Shown here in pieces: positions 9,461 through 16,533 of a stretch of DNA of 64,000 nucleotides. The notes beneath the pieces were generated by a model. The model ran no database searches and was not told the origin of the DNA. It worked only from the letters and a program-made list of their open reading frames with translations. Positions within the stretch are counted from its first letter, which is position 1; the number at the start of each line of letters is the position of its first letter. The position numbers and the translations under genes were made by a program. Origin of the DNA: Paenibacillus hamazuiensis (lineage in GTDB: Bacteria > Bacillota > Bacilli > Paenibacillales > NBRC-103111); assembly GCF_023276405.1 (NCBI RefSeq), contig NZ_JALRMO010000001.1, positions 62,001 through 126,000 on the forward strand. Reading direction: 5' to 3'.

Positions 9461-10831
9461 TTATTTATATCCGCCGAGCAAATAATTATAGAAGGGCTCG
9501 TCCACCCAAAATTTGTACGATTCAATTTTGACCTTGGGGGCGATTTTGTTCAGACCGGCGGCAATTTCGGCGGCTTTATTTTCCAGCGAGAACGACTGCG
9601 CATAATACGAGCCGTTAGCAACCTTGTTGTTGGCGATGACTTTGTAATCGGTTTGTTCCGTCAGCGAATAATATAGCGGCTGCCACCAGGAGGAATAAAT
9701 CAGCCCGGGTTGATCTTCGGCATTTTTCTTTGCATATTGATGGATGATGGAGTTAAATTGGGCTTTTTGATCAACCGTATCGAATTCAAAGGAAATGTCG
9801 TATTCTTTGGCATAAGCGATATAGTTGCCGTTCTCGATGCGTACGACATGGAAGTTGTCGGTCTGAACCGGATCCCCCCACTCCTTGAGATAAATATAAG
9901 CGGAGGTTTTCGGCTCAACCTGCACCTTGGCGTTTAATCCTTCGCTGCGCAGCAGGCCGATAAGCTGCAGAGCGTGCGTGATATCGTCATGACCATACGT
10001 CAACGACAGCTCCGGGTCAAAATTCGGGTTATAACGCGAATCCTTCAGGTTGTAGCCGGTAATCAGATTGTCCTTAAGGGCGGTATCGAAAATCGATTTC
10101 AACTCTTCCGGTTGAATCAGATCTGCGGCCCGGAAAGCTTGATATACACGGCTGAAAACCGTATCGTCCTGCACGCGGGCAACATAATGTTTATCATCGC
10201 CGTGAAACGAGATGATTTTCCCCAGAAGAATTGCGGCAAAATCACCGGATGCCTCCTCAGCGGGGCGAAAGGAATCTTGCAACTCCGCAGGAAGCAATCC
10301 GGTATCTACCGCTGCGGCCAATTCCTGAGCCGCCTGCAGCTCGTAATCATCCCGTTCGGCGTGAATCTTGAGCAGTGCGCTGCGAATTTTGGATTCCGGA
10401 TACGTGTAGGCGAGCTCTTTCAAATTCGCGGCTTTCAGGGAAAGGAAGACGGCCCCGAGCTTGGTTAACGGCTGTTCGGCCTGTACGTTTGGGTCGGTGA
10501 TCACTCCGCTTTCATAGAGGGCATTGGAGGCGCGATAATAAGGACTATCGTGTTTGAGATCGGTAACAGAATTCGAATGTTTAGGCTCAAGCTTGAGAAT
10601 TCGGGCGATATGATTGATAAATTCGCCCTTCGTCGGGGAGGGAGACACGCCGATGTCATACCGGTCTTGCAGATATTCCCGGTACTCCTTGGCCTCAAGC
10701 CCGAACTTCTCGGCGACAGCCGGTGCGGATTCTTCCGCATATGCCGCATTAGGCGCCAATGCCGCAGCAATGAGGGTGGCCAAAACGGCGGTCTGCAAAG
10801 TTTTGTACCATGTAAAGCGGGACGAAGTCAT
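9461..10831 (-). CDS. Secreted protein with degenerate SLH-like N-terminal region, function unknown
   Basis: A protein of 456 residues with a clear Sec signal peptide (hydrophobic stretch, then PNAAYAEE). The first 150 mature residues have the rhythm of a degenerate SLH pair (for example SPYYRASNALYESGVITDPN followed by EQPLTKLGAVFLSL). The rest is a charged alpha/beta region with no family I recognise. It may be an exported, possibly wall-associated protein. It has its own promoter (10899-10927) and AAGGAGG before the ATG. It converges on the rhamnosidase gene with 26 bases between the stops and is otherwise unlinked to its neighbours. Confidence 0.75.
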   Translation of the reverse strand: MTSSRFTWYKTLQTAVLATLIAAALAPNAAYAEESAPAVAEKFGLEAKEYREYLQDRYDIGVSPSPTKGEFINHIARILKLEPKHSNSVTDLKHDSPYYRASNALYESGVITDPNVQAEQPLTKLGAVFLSLKAANLKELAYTYPESKIRSALLKIHAERDDYELQAAQELAAAVDTGLLPAELQDSFRPAEEASGDFAAILLGKIISFHGDDKHYVARVQDDTVFSRVYQAFRAADLIQPEELKSIFDTALKDNLITGYNLKDSRYNPNFDPELSLTYGHDDITHALQLIGLLRSEGLNAKVQVEPKTSAYIYLKEWGDPVQTDNFHVVRIENGNYIAYAKEYDISFEFDTVDQKAQFNSIIHQYAKKNAEDQPGLIYSSWWQPLYYSLTEQTDYKVIANNKVANGSYYAQSFSLENKAAEIAAGLNKIAPKVKIESYKFWVDEPFYNYLLGGYK

Positions 10832-10898
10832 GTTATTGCCTCCTTATACGGCTGGTACTTTTTTAATTCATACTACTTAAGTGGGTATTATTGGATAT

Positions 10899-10927
10899 AT
10901 GTTAATCGATCGATATATTTGTGTCAA
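10899..10927 (-). promoter_or_regulatory. Sigma-A promoter of the secreted-protein gene
   Basis: Read on the minus strand: TTGACA (10927-10922), 17 bases, TAACAT (10904-10899). The spacer contains the self-complementary ATCGATCGAT. It lies about 70 bases before the start codon at 10831. Confidence 0.7.
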
Positions 10928-10964
10928 ATAGTATTTTTGGAGCAACAAACATAATATACAGGCA

Positions 10965-10993
10965 TTGACGAAAAAAACGAATAAAGTTATAAT
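10965..10993 (+). promoter_or_regulatory. Sigma-A promoter of the HPr-like gene
   Basis: TTGACG (10965-10970), exactly 17 bases, TATAAT (10988-10993). The predicted start near 11000 leaves a leader of about 114 bases that holds a palindrome and a terminator hairpin before the TTG start codon. It is divergent from the promoter at 10899-10927. Confidence 0.8.
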
Positions 10994-11008
10994 ACGATAA
11001 AACATAGT

Positions 11009-11022
11009 ATTCCAATTGGAAT
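11009..11022. promoter_or_regulatory. Perfect 14-bp palindrome in the HPr-like leader
   Basis: ATTCCAATTGGAAT lies about 10 bases downstream of the predicted transcription start. It could be an operator. Its left half ATTCCAA can also pair with TTGGAAT at 11065-11071, inside the 3' arm of the leader terminator, so it may equally be an antiterminator arm. Confidence 0.45.
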
Positions 11023-11042
11023 TATGAATTAACCGGACGACT

Positions 11043-11080
11043 GGAGATTCGCCTATTTTATAGGTTGGAATCTCCTTTTT
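11043..11080 (+). terminator. Terminator hairpin in the leader of the HPr-like gene (possible attenuator)
   Basis: GGAGATTC (11043-11050) pairs with GAATCTCC (11068-11075), with an inner CCTAT/ATAGG pair, followed by TTTTT. Because it lies between a strong promoter and the gene's ribosome-binding site, it should limit read-through into the gene. Confidence 0.65.
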
Positions 11081-11113
11081 AATTTCACCAGTTGAAGGAA
11101 GGAGAAGGTACTG

Positions 11114-11392
11114 TTGACTATTTTACGACGATATAAGCTGCTTAAGGGGTTGTCGCTAAAGCAAACCCTGGATTTCGTTAATGAGGCAAACCGGTTCAAA
11201 AGCCATATCTCGTTCTCATCGGGAGGGTATGTGTTGAATTGTAAAGGGGTTCTCGGCATGGTGTCGTTCTTTTCGCAATCCCGAACATTCGAGGAAATAC
11301 AATTGATCATCGACGGTGCCGATGCCGAAGAAGCGAATAAGGTGCTAGAGTCCATATTGTTTACCTGCAGCGCTCCCTCGCTTCGTACATAG
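11114..11392 (+). CDS. HPr-family protein lacking the phosphorylation residues
   Basis: A protein of 92 residues. Spacing and hydrophobic pattern match HPr: the segment FKSHISFSSGGYVLNCKGVLGMVSFF corresponds in position to the HPr strand-loop that carries Ser46, and IIDGADAEEANKVLESI to the last helix. The active-site motif of HPr (GLHARP) appears as GLSLKQ, so His15 is absent, and the Ser46 position is Gly in CKGVLGM. It therefore cannot relay PTS phosphate by the known route. The start is TTG 11114 behind AGGAAGGAGAAGG. A regulatory role is inference; the fold assignment rests on pattern only. Confidence 0.7.
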   Translation: MTILRRYKLLKGLSLKQTLDFVNEANRFKSHISFSSGGYVLNCKGVLGMVSFFSQSRTFEEIQLIIDGADAEEANKVLESILFTCSAPSLRT

Positions 11393-11493
11393 GTGCAAAA
11401 ACCAAGCGGCATTTTCGGGTCAAAAAGGGGGAAACGCGAATGCTATGGAAACATTACTTGGGGTATGGGAGGGACGGCAGTTGAAAGGATAAG

Positions 11494-11522
11494 ACATCGC
11501 CAAAACGAGGCGGTGTTTTTTT
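11494..11522 (+). terminator. Intrinsic terminator after the HPr-like gene
   Basis: ACATCGCC, short A-rich loop, GGCGGTGT (one G-U pair) and a run of seven T. The stretch 11393-11493 before it holds only a possible 14-codon ORF (ATG 11440, AGGGGGA before it) that I do not consider a gene. Confidence 0.8.
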
Positions 11523-11534
11523 ATTAAAACAAGG

Positions 11535-11563
11535 TTGCATAATTTAACAAAGTATAATAAAAT
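11535..11563 (+). promoter_or_regulatory. Sigma-A promoter of the sulfonate/nitrate-type ABC operon
   Basis: TTGCAT (11535-11540), 17 bases, TAAAAT (11558-11563). Downstream, before the ribosome-binding site, lies TAGGAATTA, which resembles the 3' part of the CymR sulfur-regulation box known from Bacillus. The left part of that box matches poorly, so this link is weak. Confidence 0.6.
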
Positions 11564-11627
11564 AACTTTTACATAAATACCTATTAAACAACTAGGAATT
11601 ATTGGTGATGAAGGAGGTGGATCCATC

Positions 11628-12407
11628 TTGGAGCCGGCCGTTTCCGTTGCGGTACATCATGTAACTAAAAGCTTCGCAGCCGGAGGCAAACATGAACGAA
11701 TATTAAACGACGTTTCTTTTCATGTCCGGGAAGGGGAGATCGTTTCGATTTTGGGCCAAAGCGGCTGCGGGAAGAGCACTCTGCTTGGATTAATTGCGGG
11801 CTTCGACAAACCGGACGAAGGACGCATTCTCACGTCCGGACAAGAAGTGAAGGGGCCGGCCAAACACTGCGTCATGCTCTTTCAAAATTACGGGCTGCTG
11901 CCTTGGCGCTCTGTTGCGAGCAACGTGGAGCTCGGTTTGCTTGAATTGCCGGCAGAAGAGAGAAGAAGCCGCGCCCTTGCTTATTTGAAGCTGGTGGGCC
12001 TGGGCGATCGCGCCGGCCATTTCCCGCATCAATTGTCGGGCGGAATGCAGCAAAGGGCTGCATTGGCTCGAGCGCTTGCCATCAGACCGAAAATCATTCT
12101 GATGGATGAACCTTTCGCCGCATTGGACACATTTACGAGGTATTACTTGCAAAACGAGCTTCTTAACATTCATGCGAGAGAACAAACGACGATTGTTTTA
12201 GTCACTCATGATATCGACGAAGCGGTCTTTTTATCGGATCGCGTTCTTATTATGGGAGCGGGTCCGGGACAAATCCGAAGAGAATTTCGTTTGCAATCGT
12301 CCAGACCCAGAGACCGCGGACACGACGAATTCCAGCATTACAGGAAATTGATTTTGGATGAATTCCGTTTTACGGATGGACCGTCCGCGGAAGAGTACAG
12401 CATTTAA
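11628..12407 (+). CDS. ABC transporter ATP-binding protein, SsuB/TauB/NrtD type
   Basis: Cytoplasmic ATPase of 259 residues with Walker A (GQSGCGKSTLLG, about residue 43), Q-loop (LFQNYGLLPWRSV), signature LSGGMQQRAALARAL, Walker B (IILMDEPFAALD) and switch His (VLVTHDIDEA). The sequence after Walker B and the short C-terminus fit the nitrate/sulfonate/taurine subfamily. Start is TTG 11628, preceded by AAGGAGGTGG. It is the first gene of a three-gene transporter operon. Confidence 0.93.
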   Translation: MEPAVSVAVHHVTKSFAAGGKHERILNDVSFHVREGEIVSILGQSGCGKSTLLGLIAGFDKPDEGRILTSGQEVKGPAKHCVMLFQNYGLLPWRSVASNVELGLLELPAEERRSRALAYLKLVGLGDRAGHFPHQLSGGMQQRAALARALAIRPKIILMDEPFAALDTFTRYYLQNELLNIHAREQTTIVLVTHDIDEAVFLSDRVLIMGAGPGQIRREFRLQSSRPRDRGHDEFQHYRKLILDEFRFTDGPSAEEYSI

Positions 12408-12423
12408 CCGGGAGGAACGTTTC

Positions 12424-13413
12424 ATGAACAACCGCTTCAGGCGTATGATGTCATTGTTTTTGCTCATTGCGGTGATAGGGATTACAGCGTGCGGTCAAAC
12501 GAAGCAGCAAGCCGCAGAACCGGCATCAGGTGCCGCATCCGGAGAAGCAAAAACGATCAAAATCGGCTATTTGCCGATCACCCATGCCGCACCGCTTTAT
12601 ATTGAAGATGCGCTGGGCAAGGACAGCTTTACCAAGTTCAAGCTGGAGCTTGTCAAATTCGGCTCATGGCCCGATCTGATGGATGCGCTGAGCACGGGGA
12701 AAATCGACGGGGCATCCGTACTCGTGGAGCTTGCCATGAAAGCGAAGGAGCAGGGGATCGATTTAAAGGCGGTGGCGCTCGGGCATAAGGACGGCAACGT
12801 TATCGTGACTTCCAACGACATCAACCGGCCGGCAGATCTGAAAGGGAAGAAGTTCGCCATTCCGCACAAGTTTTCCACACATAACGTTTTGCTCTACCAA
12901 ATGTTAAAAAAAGCGGGTATGCAGTACAGCGATGTCAATGTGATCGAGCTTGCTCCCGCCGAAATGCCGGCCGCGCTGGCCGAAGGGAGAATATCCGGAT
13001 ACGTGGTGGCGGAGCCGTTCGGCGCCAAATCCGTGGTCATTAAAAAGGGGAAAGCATTATTCCAATCCGAAGAAATCTGGAAAAATTCCGTAGACTGCGC
13101 GCTTGTATTGCGAAACGATTTGCTGAAAAACAACAAGGACGCTGCGCTGGAATTCATCGGAGAATACCTGAAGGCCGGGAAAAAAGCGGAGTTAAAAGAT
13201 GAGCAGGCCAAAAACATTTTAGGAAAGTATATGAATGTGGAGAAAGACGTCCTGGAGCTGTCTCTTCAGTGGATCTCCTATGGCGATCTGAAATTAACCG
13301 AAGATGCTTACGAGCAGTTGAGAACTTATATGATAGAAATGGGGTTGTCCGCGAATCCCCCGGCATATAAGGATTTTGTCGACAATTCCTTTTTCGATCA
13401 AGTAAAAGGCTGA
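12424..13413 (+). CDS. Substrate-binding lipoprotein of the nitrate/sulfonate/taurine ABC family
   Basis: A protein of 329 residues with a lipoprotein signal ending in IGITACGQ. The mature start KTIKIGYLPITHAAPLYI is typical of the NrtA/SsuA/TauA group, as are the segments ADLKGKKFAIPHKFSTHNVLL and AEGRISGYVVAEPFGAKSV. ATG 12424 is chosen over upstream in-frame codons because GGGAGGAAC is correctly spaced. The ligand cannot be read from sequence. The flavoprotein and DUF4242 genes downstream would fit an organosulfur or other small organic compound, as inference. Confidence 0.9.
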   Translation: MNNRFRRMMSLFLLIAVIGITACGQTKQQAAEPASGAASGEAKTIKIGYLPITHAAPLYIEDALGKDSFTKFKLELVKFGSWPDLMDALSTGKIDGASVLVELAMKAKEQGIDLKAVALGHKDGNVIVTSNDINRPADLKGKKFAIPHKFSTHNVLLYQMLKKAGMQYSDVNVIELAPAEMPAALAEGRISGYVVAEPFGAKSVVIKKGKALFQSEEIWKNSVDCALVLRNDLLKNNKDAALEFIGEYLKAGKKAELKDEQAKNILGKYMNVEKDVLELSLQWISYGDLKLTEDAYEQLRTYMIEMGLSANPPAYKDFVDNSFFDQVKG

Positions 13414-13414
13414 T

Positions 13415-14182
13415 ATGAAAGCCGCTAGAACATTCATCCATGTGCTGGTCGCAATCGTCGTATTGGTCGCAGCATGGCAATCCGTCGTCGTTTTCGGCGG
13501 GTACGAGCCGAGCTTGCTGCCTTCCCCGCGGAGTGTAGGGAAGGCGATTATGAAGCTGCTTGCGGACGGAACGCTGCTGGTACATTTGAAGGTCAGCCTG
13601 TTCCGTTTTGTCACAGGGTATGTCAGTGCATCGATTTCAGCTATCGTCATCGGCCTTATTCTGGGAAGGCTTCTGTGGTTATGGGGGTTCGTCGATCCGG
13701 TCGTACAGTTGATCAGGCCGGTGTCCCCGATCGCTTGGTCGCCTTTTATCGTACTCTGGTTTGGAATCGGGGACGCGCCGGCCATCGTCATCATCTTTTT
13801 GGCCGCTTTTTTCCCGGTGCTGCTGTCCACCGTTTCCGCGCTTCGAAAGGTGGACCCGATCTATTTGAAAGTTGCGCAAAATTTCGAAATTTCGCGCTAT
13901 CATCTGCTGACGAAAATCATCTTTCCCGCGGTGTTCCCGTTTATCGCGAACGGATTGCATATTGCAGTAGGGACTTCATGGATATTTCTGGTATCCGGTG
14001 AAATGGTCGGCACGCAATCGGGCCTTGGCTATATGATCGTAGATGCCAGAAACCAGCTTCGTCTCGACCTGGTTCTGGCGGGCATCATCTTTATCGGGCT
14101 GTGCGGGCTGCTGCTGGACCGTTCGATCCGTTTGCTGGAGCGGTGGATCAACAGGCAGTGGGGAATTACCCGCGACGTCTGA
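13415..14182 (+). CDS. ABC transporter permease, SsuC/TauC type
   Basis: Membrane permease of 255 residues with about six hydrophobic segments. It opens with a helix (FIHVLVAIVVLVAAWQSVVV) and the family motif YEPSLLPSPRSV, then the substrate-path segment PVSPIAWSPFIVLWFGIGDAPAI and the coupling loop KVAQNFEISRYHLLTKIIFPAVFPFI. It starts one base after the preceding stop and so is translationally coupled. It completes the transporter. Its stop lies one base from the convergent HxlR-type gene's stop. Confidence 0.92.
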   Translation: MKAARTFIHVLVAIVVLVAAWQSVVVFGGYEPSLLPSPRSVGKAIMKLLADGTLLVHLKVSLFRFVTGYVSASISAIVIGLILGRLLWLWGFVDPVVQLIRPVSPIAWSPFIVLWFGIGDAPAIVIIFLAAFFPVLLSTVSALRKVDPIYLKVAQNFEISRYHLLTKIIFPAVFPFIANGLHIAVGTSWIFLVSGEMVGTQSGLGYMIVDARNQLRLDLVLAGIIFIGLCGLLLDRSIRLLERWINRQWGITRDV

Positions 14183-14183
14183 G

Positions 14184-14606
14184 CTAAATTTCGACGGCCG
14201 ACACATCGTCCACATTTTCCCGGCAGTGCGGGCAGTAATAAGTCAGCTCGATTTCGTGGCCGCATTTCCGATGAATAAGCTTTTTGTAACATTTCTCGAG
14301 ATGCTGCCGGCCCCAAAGAAGAAGGGCGTTAAAGACGCCCTCCAAATCTTTGCCGCTGTCGGTCAGCTTGTATTGATAACGAGGCGGATGATCGGAGTAG
14401 AGGGTGGAGACGACGAGTCCGCCGTCCTCCAAATACTTTAACCGGTCGGACAGCATTTTGGAGGAGATGCCGGAAAGCGCCTTTTTGATCTCGTTAAACG
14501 TGCTTCGGCCTACCAATATTTCATGGATGACGAGCAGCGTCCACCGGTCGCCGATAATGTTTAACGTTTGAGCTATATTGCAAGGCAAATCGTAACGTTC
14601 TTTCAT
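14184..14606 (-). CDS. HxlR-family winged-helix regulator with C-terminal Cys motif
   Basis: A protein of 140 residues with the HxlR signature (YDLPCNIAQTLNIIGDRWTLLVIHEIL near the N-terminus, FNEIKKALSGISSKMLSDRLKYLEDGGLV as recognition helix and wing). The last 35 residues contain KCGHEIELTYYCPHC, a CxH...CxxC arrangement that could bind zinc; it is additional to the Cys near the N-terminus that many HxlR proteins use for redox or aldehyde sensing. ATG 14606 (MKERYD) is preferred because GGAGG lies before it. Divergent from the DUF4242 gene, which is its most likely target. Confidence 0.88.
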   Translation of the reverse strand: MKERYDLPCNIAQTLNIIGDRWTLLVIHEILVGRSTFNEIKKALSGISSKMLSDRLKYLEDGGLVVSTLYSDHPPRYQYKLTDSGKDLEGVFNALLLWGRQHLEKCYKKLIHRKCGHEIELTYYCPHCRENVDDVSAVEI

Positions 14607-14708
14607 AGGGAAAAAACCTCCGTAGATATAAGCTTCCACTGGCATGGATATTAGGTTCCCAAAATATACTTAGTTAAAATTATATATGATTTTAAGGAGA
14701 GATGAAAC
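14607..14708. promoter_or_regulatory. Divergent control region of HxlR-type and DUF4242 genes
   Basis: A roughly 100-base AT-rich gap containing AATATACTTAG and ATTATATATG stretches, consistent with overlapping divergent promoters and an HxlR binding site. No single hexamer pair stands out. Confidence 0.35.
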
Positions 14709-15251
14709 ATGGCATTGTTTTTGGTGGAGTCCGTATTAACGAAAGCAGTTCAAGATCAGGATCAACTGGAGCGGACGATCTCAACGATCGGTCGGGAGCT
14801 CGCCCGAAAAAACGTAAGTCTCGTCGAGGTTCAAGTATCCCGCGATTTTTCCAGAGCGTTTTTTATATTCGACGGCGAAAACCGCGGCCTCATTAATGAG
14901 GGATTGCGCGAACTGGGCATCTCCGTCACGCTGATCAAGCCGGTACGGCTGATTGGTCAGGATGTCGAAGCCGTCAAGCGAAAGACCGACGCCGTCAATT
15001 ATTTGGTGGAATGGAACCTGCCCGACGGCATTACGATGGAACAGTACCTGGAACGCAAGAAATCGAACTCGGTTCACTATGCCGAGGTGCCGGAGGTGGC
15101 GTTCTCCAGAACGTACGTATGCGAGGACATGACCAAATGTCTTTGCTTCTACGATGCGCCGGATGAAGCTGCTGTGAAGCGGGCGCGGGAAGCGGTAAAA
15201 GCTCCGATTGACAGCATTACGGAAATTTTGCCTAAAGCGCAATTAGATTGA
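14709..15251 (+). CDS. DUF4242 domain protein
   Basis: A protein of 180 residues that looks like a tandem of two DUF4242 (ferredoxin-like alpha/beta) repeats: one around residues 5-85 (FLVESVLTKAVQDQDQLERTI) and one around 95-175 (YLVEWNLPDGITMEQYLERK, then YVCEDMTKCLCFYDAPDEAAVKRAREAV). A nickel-binding member is known structurally, but no enzymatic function is established. AAGGAGAG precedes the ATG. It is followed 26 bases later by the flavoprotein gene, so the two are probably one transcript. Confidence 0.75.
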   Translation: MALFLVESVLTKAVQDQDQLERTISTIGRELARKNVSLVEVQVSRDFSRAFFIFDGENRGLINEGLRELGISVTLIKPVRLIGQDVEAVKRKTDAVNYLVEWNLPDGITMEQYLERKKSNSVHYAEVPEVAFSRTYVCEDMTKCLCFYDAPDEAAVKRAREAVKAPIDSITEILPKAQLD

Positions 15252-15277
15252 AACGGTCCGGAAGGAGCTTGAACGGA

Positions 15278-16345
15278 ATGGAGACGGCTGATAGGAAGAC
15301 GGTCCTGGAACAATGCATTCGGGAGAAGCTGAAACCGATTGTTCGAAAAATCGATGCGGATGCCTGCTACCCGCTGGAATATTTATCAACGCTCGGCACT
15401 TCCGGTCTCCTCAGATCGGACAATATCTCCCCGGCGGAAACCGTGCGAAGAGACGTCATGCTGATCGAGGAAACCGCGAAAACGTGTATGACCACAGCGT
15501 TTAATCTATGGTGCCATCTGGCTGCTTCCACTTATTTGCGCAGAAGCGACAATAGCTACCTTAAGCATACTGTGCTGACCGGGCTGGAAAACGGCAAGCT
15601 GCGCGGAGGCACAGGACTGTCCAACCCGATGAAATATTACGGGGGGCTGGAAAAGCTTCATCTGTCGGCAGAGCGGGCGGATACGGGAGGATATACGGTT
15701 TCCGGACAGCTCCCGATGGTGTCCAACCTGGGAGCGGACCATTGGTTCGGCATCGTCGCATCGGTGGAGGACCGCTATCGAATGATGGCCTTCGTTTCCT
15801 GTCATGTCCCGAACCTGATCATGAAGGAAAAGCTCGGTTATTTGGCTTTGAACGGCAGTGCAACGTACGCCTGCTCGTTCGATCGGACGCCGATTCCGGA
15901 CGAGTGGGTCCTCTCCGAAAACGCGGACGATTTTATCGTTCGGATCAGGCCGATTTTTTTGCTTTACCAAATTCCTTTGGGGCTTGGCGTGACTGCGGCT
16001 TCCATCAAGTCCATTGAGAAAGCGGAGGGGCGGCAGGGCGGCTGCAACCGCTACTTGCCGGTTCAACGGAGCGAGCTGAACGAGGAACTTGGACGGCTGC
16101 GGGAGATGACCTATTCGTTCTGCGGCATGCCGAATCCTGCCGAGCAGTGGAAGTCGCTTTTGGAACTTCGGCTGCAGGTTGTTCTTCTGACGTTAAAGGC
16201 CGTTCAAGCCGATATGCTGCACCAGGGGGGCTCCGCCTATTTGCAAGCGAGCGAGCCGTCGCGACGGCTGAGGGAGGCTTACTTTTTGGCGAATTTAACG
16301 CCGACGGTCAAACATTTGGAAAAGCTCAGAAGCGGCATCTCTTGA
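15278..16345 (+). CDS. Acyl-CoA dehydrogenase-superfamily flavoprotein
   Basis: A protein of 355 residues with the fold pattern of acyl-CoA dehydrogenases: helical N-terminal part (LKPIVRKIDADACYPLEYLSTLGTSGLL), a central beta part with GGTGLSNPMKYYGGLEKLHLSAER and YTVSGQLPMVSNLGADHWFGI, and a helical C-terminal part. I do not see the usual catalytic Glu context, so it may be a DszC/SfnC-like FMN-dependent monooxygenase or a non-CoA oxidase. ATG 15278 with GAAGGAG before it is preferred over the TTG overlapping the previous stop. Linkage to a sulfonate-type transporter hints at organosulfur use; this is inference. Confidence 0.75.
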   Translation: METADRKTVLEQCIREKLKPIVRKIDADACYPLEYLSTLGTSGLLRSDNISPAETVRRDVMLIEETAKTCMTTAFNLWCHLAASTYLRRSDNSYLKHTVLTGLENGKLRGGTGLSNPMKYYGGLEKLHLSAERADTGGYTVSGQLPMVSNLGADHWFGIVASVEDRYRMMAFVSCHVPNLIMKEKLGYLALNGSATYACSFDRTPIPDEWVLSENADDFIVRIRPIFLLYQIPLGLGVTAASIKSIEKAEGRQGGCNRYLPVQRSELNEELGRLREMTYSFCGMPNPAEQWKSLLELRLQVVLLTLKAVQADMLHQGGSAYLQASEPSRRLREAYFLANLTPTVKHLEKLRSGIS

Positions 16346-16533
16346 ATTCAATGCAATCAATCGTATCGGTATGTCCGACAAATGTGTTCGACCCGGCTCC
16401 GATTGGAATACCGCCTGGAATGAAAAAAAATTTTTTGGGTGACCCTCCGAAAAAAGAATCCCCTCTGCGAATCCTCTTTATGTAAGAATTACCAACGGGA
16501 TTCATAAGCTTATGCAAAGGGGATATGATTCGT

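Noticed and set aside
11393-11493. Riboswitch (S-box, TPP, c-di-GMP) between the HPr-like gene and the ABC operon
   Set aside because: I checked the region for the conserved cores of these classes and found none. The terminator there simply ends the upstream gene.
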